DNA from: Pleurotus djamor
Taxonomy: Eukaryota; Basidiomycota; Agaricomycetes; Agaricales; Pleurotaceae
Direction: 5' to 3'
NCBI GenBank assembly: GCA_029747585.1
Contig: JAPEVF010001369.1
Location: 1-10,489, forward strand
DNA: 10,489 nucleotides
Part shown: in pieces, positions 1-7,109 of the stretch
Position numbering within the stretch: position 1 is the first letter of the stretch
How the letters are laid out: the number at the start of each line of letters is the position of its first letter
Notes under the pieces: model-generated
Seen by the model: the letters and a program-made list of their open reading frames with translations, nothing else
The model's database searches: none
Told to the model about the DNA's origin: nothing
Made by a program: the position numbers and the translations under genes

Positions 1-1025
1 ACGAAAGACCGCAGGTCCCACGACAAAGGATTTGTTCTACTATCTGGTGAGTGGTCAGCATCTCATGAATTTGAAAACCGCCTGGCGCTTATCGAGCCCG
101 GGTTCCACCCTTAGAACAATGACGATGGCCACGACAAAGTAGCACCACCAATGGCCGAAGTAATTTCTGCCGGTGCCCTCGTAATCGTCGCTGGTTCGGA
201 TACCACGGCAACGACACTGTCGAATATCTTCTACTTCTTAACCTCCCAACCCCAAACATGTGGGCGTCTTCTCGAAGAGATAGAGCAATTCTTCCCCCAA
301 GGAGAAGATTGCCTCAATTCAAGTGTGCACGTTAAGATGCCTTATCTGAACGCGGTCATGTTTGTGCTTCTCGATCTTTTCATAGGTAATAGAGCTAATG
401 AAGCATTCCAGAAACGAATCATTGCGTTTATTCCCCGGAGTCCCCAGTGGCAGCCAGCGGGTTAATCCATCTACGTCTGAACCACGCGTAGCAGGGAAAT
501 AGTAGGTCTCTTTCCGATTGAAGTACCCGTTGACACTCAATACAGCTCAGTGAAATACCTCCTGGAACAAGCGTTATCATGCCCCACTACGTCATGCATC
601 GTGATCCTCAACGATTCTCTCCCCTACCTGACAGCTTCCTTCCCGAACGGTGGCTTCCGCGGGAAATGCAGATGAAGCTCGAGCCGGAAATTTACGAGCG
701 GGTGGACGATCATCTGGTTCGCCACGACACCACGGCATTCATACCATTTTCCTATGGGCCCTCCAATTGTGCAGGCAAGAATTTAGCATATCAGGTACGC
801 AGTCGACACGCCCCTAGCGTACTTACCTGTGAGATGAGGCTCATAATTAGACAGGAAATGCGCATGGTAGTCTGCCTCTTGATGAGGACTTTCCAAATGA
901 AGTTTTCCGCGGAACATCAAAAAGAGAATGCTGCATGGCTTGACGCTTTGGACGATCAGTCCATTCTGACCAGAGGCCGCTTGATGATGGACTTGACTCT
1001 TCGAGAGGGCGCCTCTCCTCTGTAG
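1..1025 (+). CDS. Cytochrome P450 monooxygenase, C-terminal half (5' partial, 5 exons in window)
   Basis: Haem-thiolate monooxygenase; substrate unknown. Inferred exons are 2-46, 115-359, 412-501, 551-794 and 855-1025, with introns of 68, 52, 49 and 60 bases; together they give 264 residues to the stop at 1023-1025, about half of a usual 500-550-residue P450. In order I see the I-helix oxygen-activation motif AGSDTT, the K-helix ExxR as ESLR reading across the second intron (LNAVINESLRLFPGVPSG), the PERW meander motif (LPERWLPRE), and the haem-binding loop FSYGPSNCAG with its Cys ligand. The frame is intact after splicing, so this is not a pseudogene as far as it can be seen. The loop has Ser where the general consensus FxxGxRxCxG has Arg; several basidiomycete P450s also lack this Arg. 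The last intron is 60 bases and has no stop, so its retention would keep the frame. The N-terminal membrane anchor lies outside the window. Family membership is certain; the CYP number is not assigned. Confidence 0.93.
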
Positions 1026-1290
1026 ATAGGCTTGACCGCGCTTATCGTCTATTCTAGCTTCCCGGGAAGGCCGCTAGTCGTGACAACTTCAGACGGTACA
1101 TTCGTCCCCATCCGCTCGTGTACGATATGCTCTGTGCTCTTTCAATAGCTTTCTACTCTAGAATGTGCGGCCTTCCACGGTCTTCCCTTAGAAAGCTGAC
1201 GAATTTCTCAAGATGTCTCAATTCTACGCTCAATTCCTCTTGTGGATTACGTCGCACTTCTCGCCACCCCGGAAATCCAACGCTTTGAAC
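1026..1290. other. Intergenic region between the P450 and the secreted-protein gene
   Basis: No gene seen. It should hold the P450 3' end and the upstream promoter of the next gene. A 27-codon ATG frame starting at 1213 ends inside the TATA box and so should not be transcribed with the next gene. The octamer CTCAATTC occurs twice near 1216-1236; I give it no meaning. Confidence 0.5.
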
Positions 1291-1291
1291 G

Positions 1292-1298
1292 TATAAAG
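1292..1298 (+). promoter_or_regulatory. TATA box of the Cys-rich secreted protein gene
   Basis: TATAAAG, a full match to the TATA consensus. With the usual 25-35 base spacing, transcription would start near 1320-1330. That places the first in-frame ATG (1329) at or almost at the cap and leaves the second (1368) with a 40-50 base leader. Confidence 0.7.
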
Positions 1299-1367
1299 AA
1301 CAACCAAGTAACTGCTTGAGAGAATAACATGCCTCAATTGACCTCTAGCAGACCCGCCTTCAAAGCA

Positions 1368-1871
1368 ATGTTATTCAAACCAATCGCTCTCTTCCTTGTC
1401 GCCCTCACCCCGATGGCTAGCGCTGTGCGCCTAGTTGGGTTCTCGTCCATGACCGCTTGTGATGGACCAAGTTTCTTCTGTAACACTACAGCCAGCGTAT
1501 GCTGCGCTCTCCCCGACGGCTTTGGTTTCTCTGTTCAATTCCTTGATCTCCCTTCTGGGACCCAAGGACAGGGATACACCGGTAGTACCTGTACCAGTTT
1601 CTTGTTCGCCGTCTTTGGTCCTGGTGATAAATGCCACGTCGGAGAGACCCGTGCTACGCACTTGAATTGGTTCCACTCCCCTGCAGGTCGTCGTGGACTA
1701 CCCGTCCGCGCGGAAGCCACCAATTCTACATGTGGAATTTCTGGGTTCACGTACAAGGACGCTACTGGCGTCGAGAAGTCCATCAAGGTTCCGCTTGGCG
1801 AAGCAGACAACATAGTCGCTTTGTACACTAAGAAAGACTTCGCCGCCCTAGCGGAGTATCCAGAGTACTGA
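1368..1871 (+). CDS. Small cysteine-rich secreted protein, family not recognised
   Basis: Single-exon frame of 167 residues from the ATG at 1368. An in-frame ATG at 1329 would add 13 polar residues. I prefer 1368 because the TATA box at 1292-1298 puts the expected transcript start next to 1329, and because the protein then begins with an ordinary signal peptide, MLFKPIALFLVALTPMASA, followed by VRLVGF. The mature part has seven Cys (residues 31, 38, 45, 46, 75, 89 and 122 from M1), including a CC pair, and two N-glycosylation sequons (NTT near 39, NST near 119). A Gly/aromatic-rich centre reads LPSGTQGQGYTG and is followed by FLFAVFGPGD. An odd Cys number suggests one free thiol or a dimer. 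I recognise no enzyme motif. It resembles Agaricomycete small secreted proteins in general form only; function unknown. The gene is convergent with the lectin gene to its right. Confidence 0.82.
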   Translation: MLFKPIALFLVALTPMASAVRLVGFSSMTACDGPSFFCNTTASVCCALPDGFGFSVQFLDLPSGTQGQGYTGSTCTSFLFAVFGPGDKCHVGETRATHLNWFHSPAGRRGLPVRAEATNSTCGISGFTYKDATGVEKSIKVPLGEADNIVALYTKKDFAALAEYPEY

Positions 1872-1891
1872 TCCGAGGTAGGTGGTTACTC

Positions 1892-1988
1892 TCTTACAAA
1901 TGCCTCAGATTTGCTCATTGGCTCGCGTACCAGGGACGAAGGTCGTTACAAAGAGTGTTTACGCCGTCCCAGAGGCATTTTGTTAAGA
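1892..1988 (+). repeat. Nested imperfect inverted repeat in the 3' flank of the secreted-protein gene
   Basis: TCTTACAAATGCCTC (1892-1906) pairs with GAGGCATTTTGTTAAGA (1972-1988) except for two single-base bulges. Inside it, GGGACG (1933-1938) pairs with CGTCCC (1965-1970). It begins 21 bases after the stop codon, so it probably lies in the 3' UTR, where it could fold as a bulged stem-loop. It could also be a degraded palindromic repeat. Confidence 0.5.
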
Positions 1989-2352
1989 AATATTTAGCTA
2001 TGTAGACGATGTTGTTGATCAGGCTCCGTTCAACTAGGGCAATGTATGAGAACTTGACGCTTCAACCCTTCGCTTTCTAATCATGGAGGCGGCGAGGAAC
2101 ATTCGTACGCTCGCAGTACGCTCTCAGTTTTCTGGCCTCACTTCTCAACGCTGTGTCGATGAGTAAAATCCAATATCCAAAGACTTCTGACTGCGTGGCC
2201 TAAACAAAGGGAACGATACAAAGAGAGTATGCCCGTTGAAACACATGCCAGCCTTATACAAAGGAATAAAGAAGAGGGATGAAGGAGGATACTACATAAT
2301 TCATACACAATTGAGGTAGAGAAAGATGAGGGTGATTCCATGCTTCGGATGA
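1989..2352. other. Convergent intergenic region
   Basis: Lies between the 3' ends of the secreted-protein gene (+) and the lectin gene (-). No coding frame that I can support. An AAGGAATAAAG stretch near 2260 is A-rich but is not a clear processing signal for either gene. Confidence 0.4.
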
Positions 2353-2984
2353 TCACATCGTCCACACTTGGGACAGGTTATTATCGGTACATGGGACGAC
2401 TGAGCAAGATGCCCCGTCATAGGTAAGGCATTGTCCTGAATGAAGAAAAGTTGAGTGATTGCCCGCAAGGTCAAAACGGTCAACTCTAACCCTGGTCCTG
2501 AAGAGCGATGCGATTGTCCGCCGTGTAGAACCACTGTTGGGCAGGGTCGTTATCGGAACAGGCCTGACTCTGAGGAGCACCATCTAAGGTAATCGATTAA
2601 TGTGTGTCTGAATGAGTAGCAAAGAGTGCGTCTTACCAGCGCCTTTCGCTAAACAATATCCAGATCCCGCGAGCAAAATCTTCGTGCTTCCCCTGTCGAG
2701 TCCTAAGGGTAGCACAGAAAGCCACCAATTTGGGAAGGGTGCTTGTGCACAGGGAAGACTAAGAAGTGGAATGAGGACATGGACATAAGCCTTTGATGAA
2801 AATGGACTCACACTTGAACGCCTGCGCCATTCGTCTTGGTGGGCCCGACGATAGTGAGACACGATGAAGTATCGCCATTAGGGTGTATGGGAGCCTCTCC
2901 GAGCTGACGAGCGTGATGTTGCACGGACAAGGCTGAGGCGTAAAAGACTCCGAGAGCGAGAACGAGGAAAGACGTGGCGAACAT
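2353..2984 (-). CDS. Secreted ricin-B-type beta-trefoil lectin-like protein (4 exons)
   Basis: Inferred exons on the minus strand: 2984-2812, 2758-2637, 2583-2491 and 2435-2353, with introns of 53, 53 and 55 bases (donors GTGAGT, GTAAGA, GTTAGA; acceptors TTAG, TTAG, TCAG). The product has 156 residues. It starts with a signal peptide (MFATSFLVLALGVFYASALS), then three ricin-B repeats: CLTIVGPTKTNGAGVQ (43-57), RGSTKILLAGSGYC (80-93) running to DNDPAQQWFY (109-118), and GQCLTYDGASC (130-140) running to DNNLSQVWTM at the C terminus. The QxW signature is present as QQW (114-116) and QVW (152-154) and is degenerate as PNW (67-69) in the first repeat. The usual CLD of the second and third repeats is CLA (93-95) and CLT (132-134), so the sugar-contacting Asp seems missing. 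There is no catalytic A chain, so this is a lone lectin-like domain, presumably extracellular. Family and splice pattern are convincing because motifs join in frame at all three introns; the ligand is unknown. Confidence 0.88.
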
Positions 2985-3037
2985 GGTTAGATGGCGAAGT
3001 TGGGGGATGCTAAGCTTCGAGGGCGGTCCCCAGAGGT

Positions 3038-3043
3038 TATATG
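3038..3043 (-). promoter_or_regulatory. TATA box of the lectin gene
   Basis: On the minus strand the sequence reads CCATATAACC, about 55 bases upstream of the lectin ATG at 2984. This spacing predicts a leader of roughly 25-30 bases. Confidence 0.6.
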
Positions 3044-3184
3044 GGACATCCGACTAGCTCCTGAGCATTGCGGGTGGCGGCATTGTTGTCGCGGTTGACG
3101 GGAGTAGGAACATGGATACGTCGGAAGCTCCTTTGAATGTAGAGTAGTGCCATAGGAGATAAGAGATCTGGCGTTGGGCCTACG

Positions 3185-3208
3185 TCTTCCGAGTATCAAA
3201 AACCGAGC
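3185..3208 (-). promoter_or_regulatory. Candidate shared upstream element, copy A (lectin promoter)
   Basis: The plus strand reads TCTTCCGAGTAT then CAAAAACCGAGC. It lies about 200 bases upstream of the lectin ATG and 142 bases upstream of its TATA box. A similar sequence occurs at 7033-7057 upstream of the small peptide gene. A 12-base exact match alone is expected by chance in 10 kb; the extended similarity and equivalent placement make it worth listing. Confidence 0.3.
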
Positions 3209-3547
3209 TTGGATGCAGCTGAAAGTGCTCCCCGCAGACCCAAATTCCTACGATTTCTGACTGGCTCGACGCCTAGTTAACATTGAAAAGGATTGTTATA
3301 CTATGCAACGCTCACGAGCCCCTTTCATCCCAGGCACGATGAGGTCTTGTTCCGATGACGGATAAGGTCAGTTTCGCTTGGAAACGATGCATGACGACGC
3401 CAACATGACAAGCGGAAGAGAAACGGAAGAACGAACTCGAGCACAGCTGCTGGCGCTGATGGTCTGAGTCACAGGGGAATGATAGGAGATCCGAGGTCCG
3501 ATGGGCTGGGCTTCTTGCTATCGTTCAGCCTTGACAGTGGCTGTATT

Positions 3548-3574
3548 CTTCCCCAGTCATTCTACTGGGGGAAG
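3548..3574. repeat. Short hairpin-forming inverted repeat
   Basis: CTTCCCCAGT (3548-3557) and ACTGGGGGAAG (3564-3574) are complementary apart from one extra G, with a 6-base loop. It has no neighbouring gene end that would make it a terminator-like element. Confidence 0.5.
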
Positions 3575-3972
3575 TTAAATGATATATGTCCTCCGATAGG
3601 ACGCAGGAGGGCGACTTTGATGCAAGCGTAGTGCCCGCACACTTAGAAAGCTTCTTAGGGGGCCGAAATTCAACAACTTGATCGTATGGGGAGCTTAGGA
3701 TGTCCCATGCTAGGCGGTGATGATGATCATGGACTGGACTCCATGAATAAGTGAATGTTGGTGTTAATTCAAGGCTGGATAACGAACCTTTGCACCAGAT
3801 AATTACCCATCGGGAAGCGAATATGACACATTCCACAGTAGATCGGTCGCTAGGTCGGACCAACCAAGACTCAAGTCCCACATTTCTGCGCCGCGCTTTC
3901 ACTAGCACAGAGAGGCCGATGGGAGTGATCTAGTGAGGAATTGATTGGTTGTCCAGATAAAAAAGCAGAGTT

Positions 3973-3991
3973 TGTCATACAATTTATGACA
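3973..3991. repeat. Short palindrome TGTCATA-N5-TATGACA
   Basis: Perfect 7-base arms (3973-3979 and 3985-3991) around CAATT. The form suits a dimeric regulator site, but its location about 500 bases upstream of MET1 gives no firm target. Confidence 0.4.
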
Positions 3992-4495
3992 CAACTGCAC
4001 GCAGGAGAGAAGTAGTAGGAGTCAGAAATCTGTTTTATGCGTCAGCCGCCGTCCTCACCCATTGAAATGATGAAGAAACACACCTACTTTGTGTGCACAG
4101 CTCCCCTCATCACGAGGCTCGTTTGTATTGTACTGTGGGTTCAGCGTTTCCGTCGGACGGTTCGTTGGACTTCACTTTCAAAGAGTAATACATACGCGTC
4201 CTTGCTTGTCGAATAGTGTTGTCCTAAGGATATTGTGGACCCGCAAGCCCCAGAAATGGCGTCTAGCTATGTCGATGCAAATGAATTATAAGGTCGCCCC
4301 GTCCAGCTATCGGATGAGTTCACAGAGGCTCACAGCAAACTCGAAGTGAACCTGCTTATCTCCGGATATAGCCGAGGTACAGAGACGCCGCTTCAAAAAC
4401 CTATTTCTGTCTTGATTGGCTCAGAATTGCTCATGTTGTTGTGCTCATGCGATCGCTACGAATAAAATGATTCCTCCAGCTATTCTCAGATCCAA

Positions 4496-6346
4496 ATGGC
4501 TTTCACCATGTCTTCGTATCCTTCACCAGTTCGCGGTGCATCGCTAGTGCTTTCCTTCAGACTGCACAATCGTACTACCATCATCATTGGTGCAGGGCAA
4601 CTGGCAGCTACTCGAGCCTTTGCTGCCTTGGAGGCTGACTCTATCGTCGTCATAATCACAAGAGGGCCCCCTTGCGATGAGCTTTGCTGGAGGGAACAAC
4701 AAGGACAACTCACGATCTTGGACTTCGACAAGCTACCCAGTTCTTCATCAGGTTCATCCGACGACCAGATTCTCAGCGAATATCTATCCCAACATCCTGG
4801 TGCAAACTTGGTCTGTGTCACTGACACAATAACTGGCTCACAGCGACGGTCCCGTCATTCCGCTTCTTCCATCCACCGTGTCTGCAAGGCCCACAATGTT
4901 CTCGTCAACATCACCGACATGCCCGAACTTTGTGACTTTTCTTTCACCTCCACTCATCGCTTCGAAGACGACTCGAGCGGAGCGAAGTCGGCTCTGCAGA
5001 TTGGGGTAACAACAAATGGGAAAGGATGCAGGCTAGCGGGCCGAGTCAAGCGGGATATAATTGCTCACTTGCCGAAGGATGTGGGGCGTGCGGTCAGCCG
5101 AGTCGGAGAGCTGAGGGAGTTAGCGAGGGAAAGGCGACCCGATGTTATCGAAGAAGAGGAAGAAGTTGAGGATAACTATGTCACGACCCCAAATCGTCCG
5201 GTACCCCAACGCGGAGGTCCGGAGTCAGCAGCAGACATCGCAAGGCGGTACATGAAATGGGTCGCTCAGATCAGTGAATATTGGCCGATACACAAGTTGG
5301 CGGCGATGAGTCTGGCGGACATGGAAAGAATCCTGTCTGATGATCATCCTTTCGCTTCTACGTCCTCGGTGATACCATCAATTCATTCTATTCCCGCCAA
5401 CAAACCTAAGACTGGACGTATACTCCTCGTTGGCTCGGGGCCTGGTCATCCATCTTTATTGACCGTGGCGACACATACCGCCTTGACGAAGATGGCCAAT
5501 GTTGTTTTGTCGGATAAACTTGTCCCCTCGGCGGTCCTAGACCTCATACCGTCCCATGTCACTATCCAAATTGCAAGGAAATTCCCTGGCAATGCAGAAG
5601 GAGCGCAGAATGAGATGATGGAAGCGGCTCTGGATGCAGCCAGAAAGGGTCTCTGCGTCGTAAGAGTACGTATGATCGTTGTTTCATGCTTCATACAAGC
5701 TGATCGCGTTNCCCCCCCTTAGCTCAAGCAAGGAGATCCTGCGATTTATGGTCGATTCGGAGAGGAAGTCTTGTTCTTCAGATCACATGGAATTGAACCG
5801 TTGGTTATTCCTGGTGTCTCCTCCGCTATCGCTGCCCCTACGTTCGCAGGAATTCCTGTGACGCAGCGCGGTGCTGCCGAATCTCTAATCGTGTGTACTG
5901 GAGTCGGTCGAGCCGGGAAGAATGTGGTGCTCCCAGGCTACGAGAGGGGTCGCACGCTGGTCATCTTAATGGGCGTCGCAAGGCTGGGACAGGTTGTCCG
6001 CACACTCACTGATCCTTGCTCCTCAGAGGATGGAAGCCGCAGAGATGGTCCTGCCTACCCATCGAACCTTCCTATCGCTATCATCGAAAGGGCATCCATG
6101 TCCGACCAACGAGTTATCTCGTCTACTCTAAGACACATCGTCCGTGCACTGGATAGCTGCGGCGAGCAACGGCCTCCCGCGATGATCGTTGTCGGATGGT
6201 CCGTTCTAGCGCTGTGGGGAGAAGGGGATATGGGTGTGTTGGATTCGGGCTATGAAGAAGACGACGAACGGGTTCAGCGATGGCTTGGACGCGACTCGTT
6301 TTGGAGAGTCAAAGAAGGCTTGGATGAAGGATGGCAATACTTTTAG
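4496..6346 (+). CDS. MET1: Uroporphyrinogen-III C-methyltransferase with MET8-like N-terminal domain (siroheme biosynthesis)
   Basis: Transfers two methyl groups from S-adenosylmethionine to uroporphyrinogen III, giving precorrin-2 on the way to siroheme, the cofactor of sulfite and nitrite reductases. Exons 4496-5665 and 5723-6346 join in phase 0 across a 57-base intron (GTACGT...TTAG) to give 597 residues, close to yeast Met1 (about 593). The N-terminal third looks like the siroheme synthase NAD-binding domain: IGAGQLAATR (31-40) and NITDMPELCDF (138-148), where D141 falls at the family's catalytic Asp position. An acidic linker follows at about 216-227 (EEEEEVED). The methyltransferase domain starts near 306: VGSGPGHPSLLTV (312-324), SDKLV (339-343), then, joined across the intron, VVRLKQGDPAIYGR (388-401), GVSSAIAAPTFAGIPVTQRG (421-440) and TLVILMGVARL (468-478). 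A second in-frame ATG at 4508 would remove four residues. An ambiguous base (5711) lies in the intron and does not touch the protein. Methyltransferase assignment is firm; whether the N domain is an active dehydrogenase/chelatase is open. Confidence 0.93.
5666..5722 (+). other. MET1 intron containing an ambiguous base
   Basis: GT-AG intron of 57 bases. Base 5711 is N directly before a run of seven C, just upstream of the acceptor TTAG, so the intron length may be off by one or more bases without affecting the spliced product. Confidence 0.85.
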
Positions 6347-6686
6347 GATTACATAGAAACCAAACTGAGGTATTTTATAAGCCATATAATACATGCGTAC
6401 ATCTTCTTACTGCCCAAAGTCGACTCTACCTTCTTCCTTACAGTCTAGGCGTGTAGCTCTTCACAGGTCGTTCATCTCACAACTGAGTTAGGATGTCACA
6501 AACTCTTGGCATTGTGATCATGGGATGGAGATACGGTTACTACGGTACAAAGCTGGAACCTTTGACATCCTCATAGACAGACGCAGGCCGTTCACTTCTA
6601 ACAGCCACCTACCAAGCTACAGAGTAACTTGGGGTCGATATCTACGAAATATTATCAGCTATTGAAATGGTAGATGTAGCAATATG
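6347..6686. other. Convergent intergenic region between MET1 and the small peptide gene
   Basis: No gene seen on either strand. It should hold the two 3' UTRs. On the minus strand a weak donor (GTGACC, from 6697) followed by an acceptor-like CGTAG could extend the peptide gene into this region with a different C terminus; I judge this less likely than the plain stop at 6687. Confidence 0.45.
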
Positions 6687-6788
6687 TTACTGGTCACCTT
6701 TGTTGTCTTCCTTGGGTTCCGGCGTGGGATTGGCCATGACATTGACGATCGCGATGGCGGCGACGAAGAGGATTGCAATGCGAGACAT
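6687..6788 (-). CDS. 33-residue secreted peptide precursor
   Basis: ATG at 6788, TAA at 6689-6687. The product is a signal peptide (MSRIAILFVAAIAIVNVMA, with an expected cleavage after VMA) plus a 14-residue hydrophilic tail, NPTPEPKEDNKGDQ. Support for a real gene despite its size: a TATA-like box (TATTTAAAG, 6914-6906), then an intron in the 5' leader with a consensus donor GTAAGT and acceptor CACAG (6849-6801, 49 bases), then the ATG 12 bases into the second exon with A at -3. Spliced, the leader has no ATG. The mature tail is rich in Pro, Glu, Asp and Lys with no Cys and no CaaX ending, so it is not a fungal mating pheromone precursor. The family is not recognised. It could be a small secreted signal, or a protein whose true C terminus lies behind another intron. 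Confidence 0.62.
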   Translation of the reverse strand: MSRIAILFVAAIAIVNVMANPTPEPKEDNKGDQ

Positions 6789-6800
6789 TTCGATAGCTAG

Positions 6801-6849
6801 CTGTGAAAGGTGAGCCCATTTTGCTCTACAACGGTGTCTCGACACTTAC
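6801..6849 (-). other. 5' UTR intron of the small peptide gene
   Basis: On the minus strand it begins GTAAGTGTCG and ends TTTCACAG, 49 bases, like other introns here. It contains an ATG (6819-6817) in a different frame from the peptide; splicing removes it. Confidence 0.6.
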
Positions 6850-6905
6850 AGAGGTTGGGCTTGAAGAGGTACTTCTCTGTGGGTTGAGGAGGCGACGAGA
6901 GTGCC

Positions 6906-6914
6906 CTTTAAATA
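6906..6914 (-). promoter_or_regulatory. TATA-like box of the small peptide gene
   Basis: The minus strand reads TATTTAAAG. It lies 118 genomic bases, or about 70 spliced bases, upstream of the peptide ATG at 6788. Confidence 0.5.
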
Positions 6915-6956
6915 CTCAGAAAGTATGAGGCTTCTAGGCATCCGTTACTTGTCTTG

Positions 6957-6987
6957 TTCCGTTGTCGCTGACAGTGGAACAACGGAA
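6957..6987. repeat. Inverted repeat, 9-base perfect arms
   Basis: TTCCGTTGT (6957-6965) and ACAACGGAA (6979-6987), with a 13-base spacer, about 45 bases upstream of the peptide gene's TATA-like box. Could be a paired binding site for a dimeric regulator or a simple cruciform. Confidence 0.5.
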
Positions 6988-7032
6988 GACTCTGAGTAGC
7001 ACGAAAGAATAAATGGAACGACGTTGCTACTC

Positions 7033-7057
7033 TCTTCCGAGTATTCAAACCCGAACC
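7033..7057 (-). promoter_or_regulatory. Candidate shared upstream element, copy B (peptide promoter)
   Basis: The plus strand reads TCTTCCGAGTAT then TCAAACCCGAAC, matching the element at 3185-3208 with about two substitutions and two one-base gaps. It lies about 120 bases upstream of the peptide gene's TATA-like box, in the same orientation to its gene as the lectin copy. Confidence 0.3.
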
Positions 7058-7109
7058 CTTGAGCAAGGGACTCAACCAATAAAAGCTAAGCGCCGCTGAG
7101 TGTGTCTAC

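Larger units (their letters stand above)
3050..4495. other. Gene-poor intergenic region (about 1.4 kb)
   Basis: It holds the distal promoter of the lectin gene on one side and of MET1 on the other. Open frames here (minus 3908-3525, plus 3751-3933, plus 4089-4349) show no signal peptide, domain or recognisable motif, and their Arg/Ser-rich composition looks like chance translation. Two hairpins are listed separately. Upstream of MET1, two GATA-type matches (CTATCG at 4307-4312 and TTATCT at 4356-4361, both HGATAR on the minus strand) could bind a nitrogen regulator, which would suit a siroheme gene, but such short matches are common by chance. An unspliced or decayed gene in 4217-4465 cannot be excluded (see findings). 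Confidence 0.5.

Noticed and set aside
3525..3908. A 127-codon minus-strand open frame
   Set aside because: No signal peptide, domain or motif. Its composition is Arg/Ser/Trp-rich like chance translation, it has no promoter feature, and a palindromic hairpin lies inside its end.
4089..4349. An 86-codon plus-strand open frame upstream of MET1
   Set aside because: Composition looks random, no family resemblance, and it overlaps a more protein-like stretch in another frame. I report only the region.
4486..4827. A 113-codon minus-strand frame antisense to MET1
   Set aside because: It is a shadow of the MET1 N-terminal coding exon, whose plus frame carries clear family motifs.
6687..6788. The idea that the 33-residue peptide is a mating pheromone precursor
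   Set aside because: Basidiomycete pheromone precursors end in a CaaX prenylation motif and lack a classical signal peptide; this one has a signal peptide and ends in GDQ without Cys.
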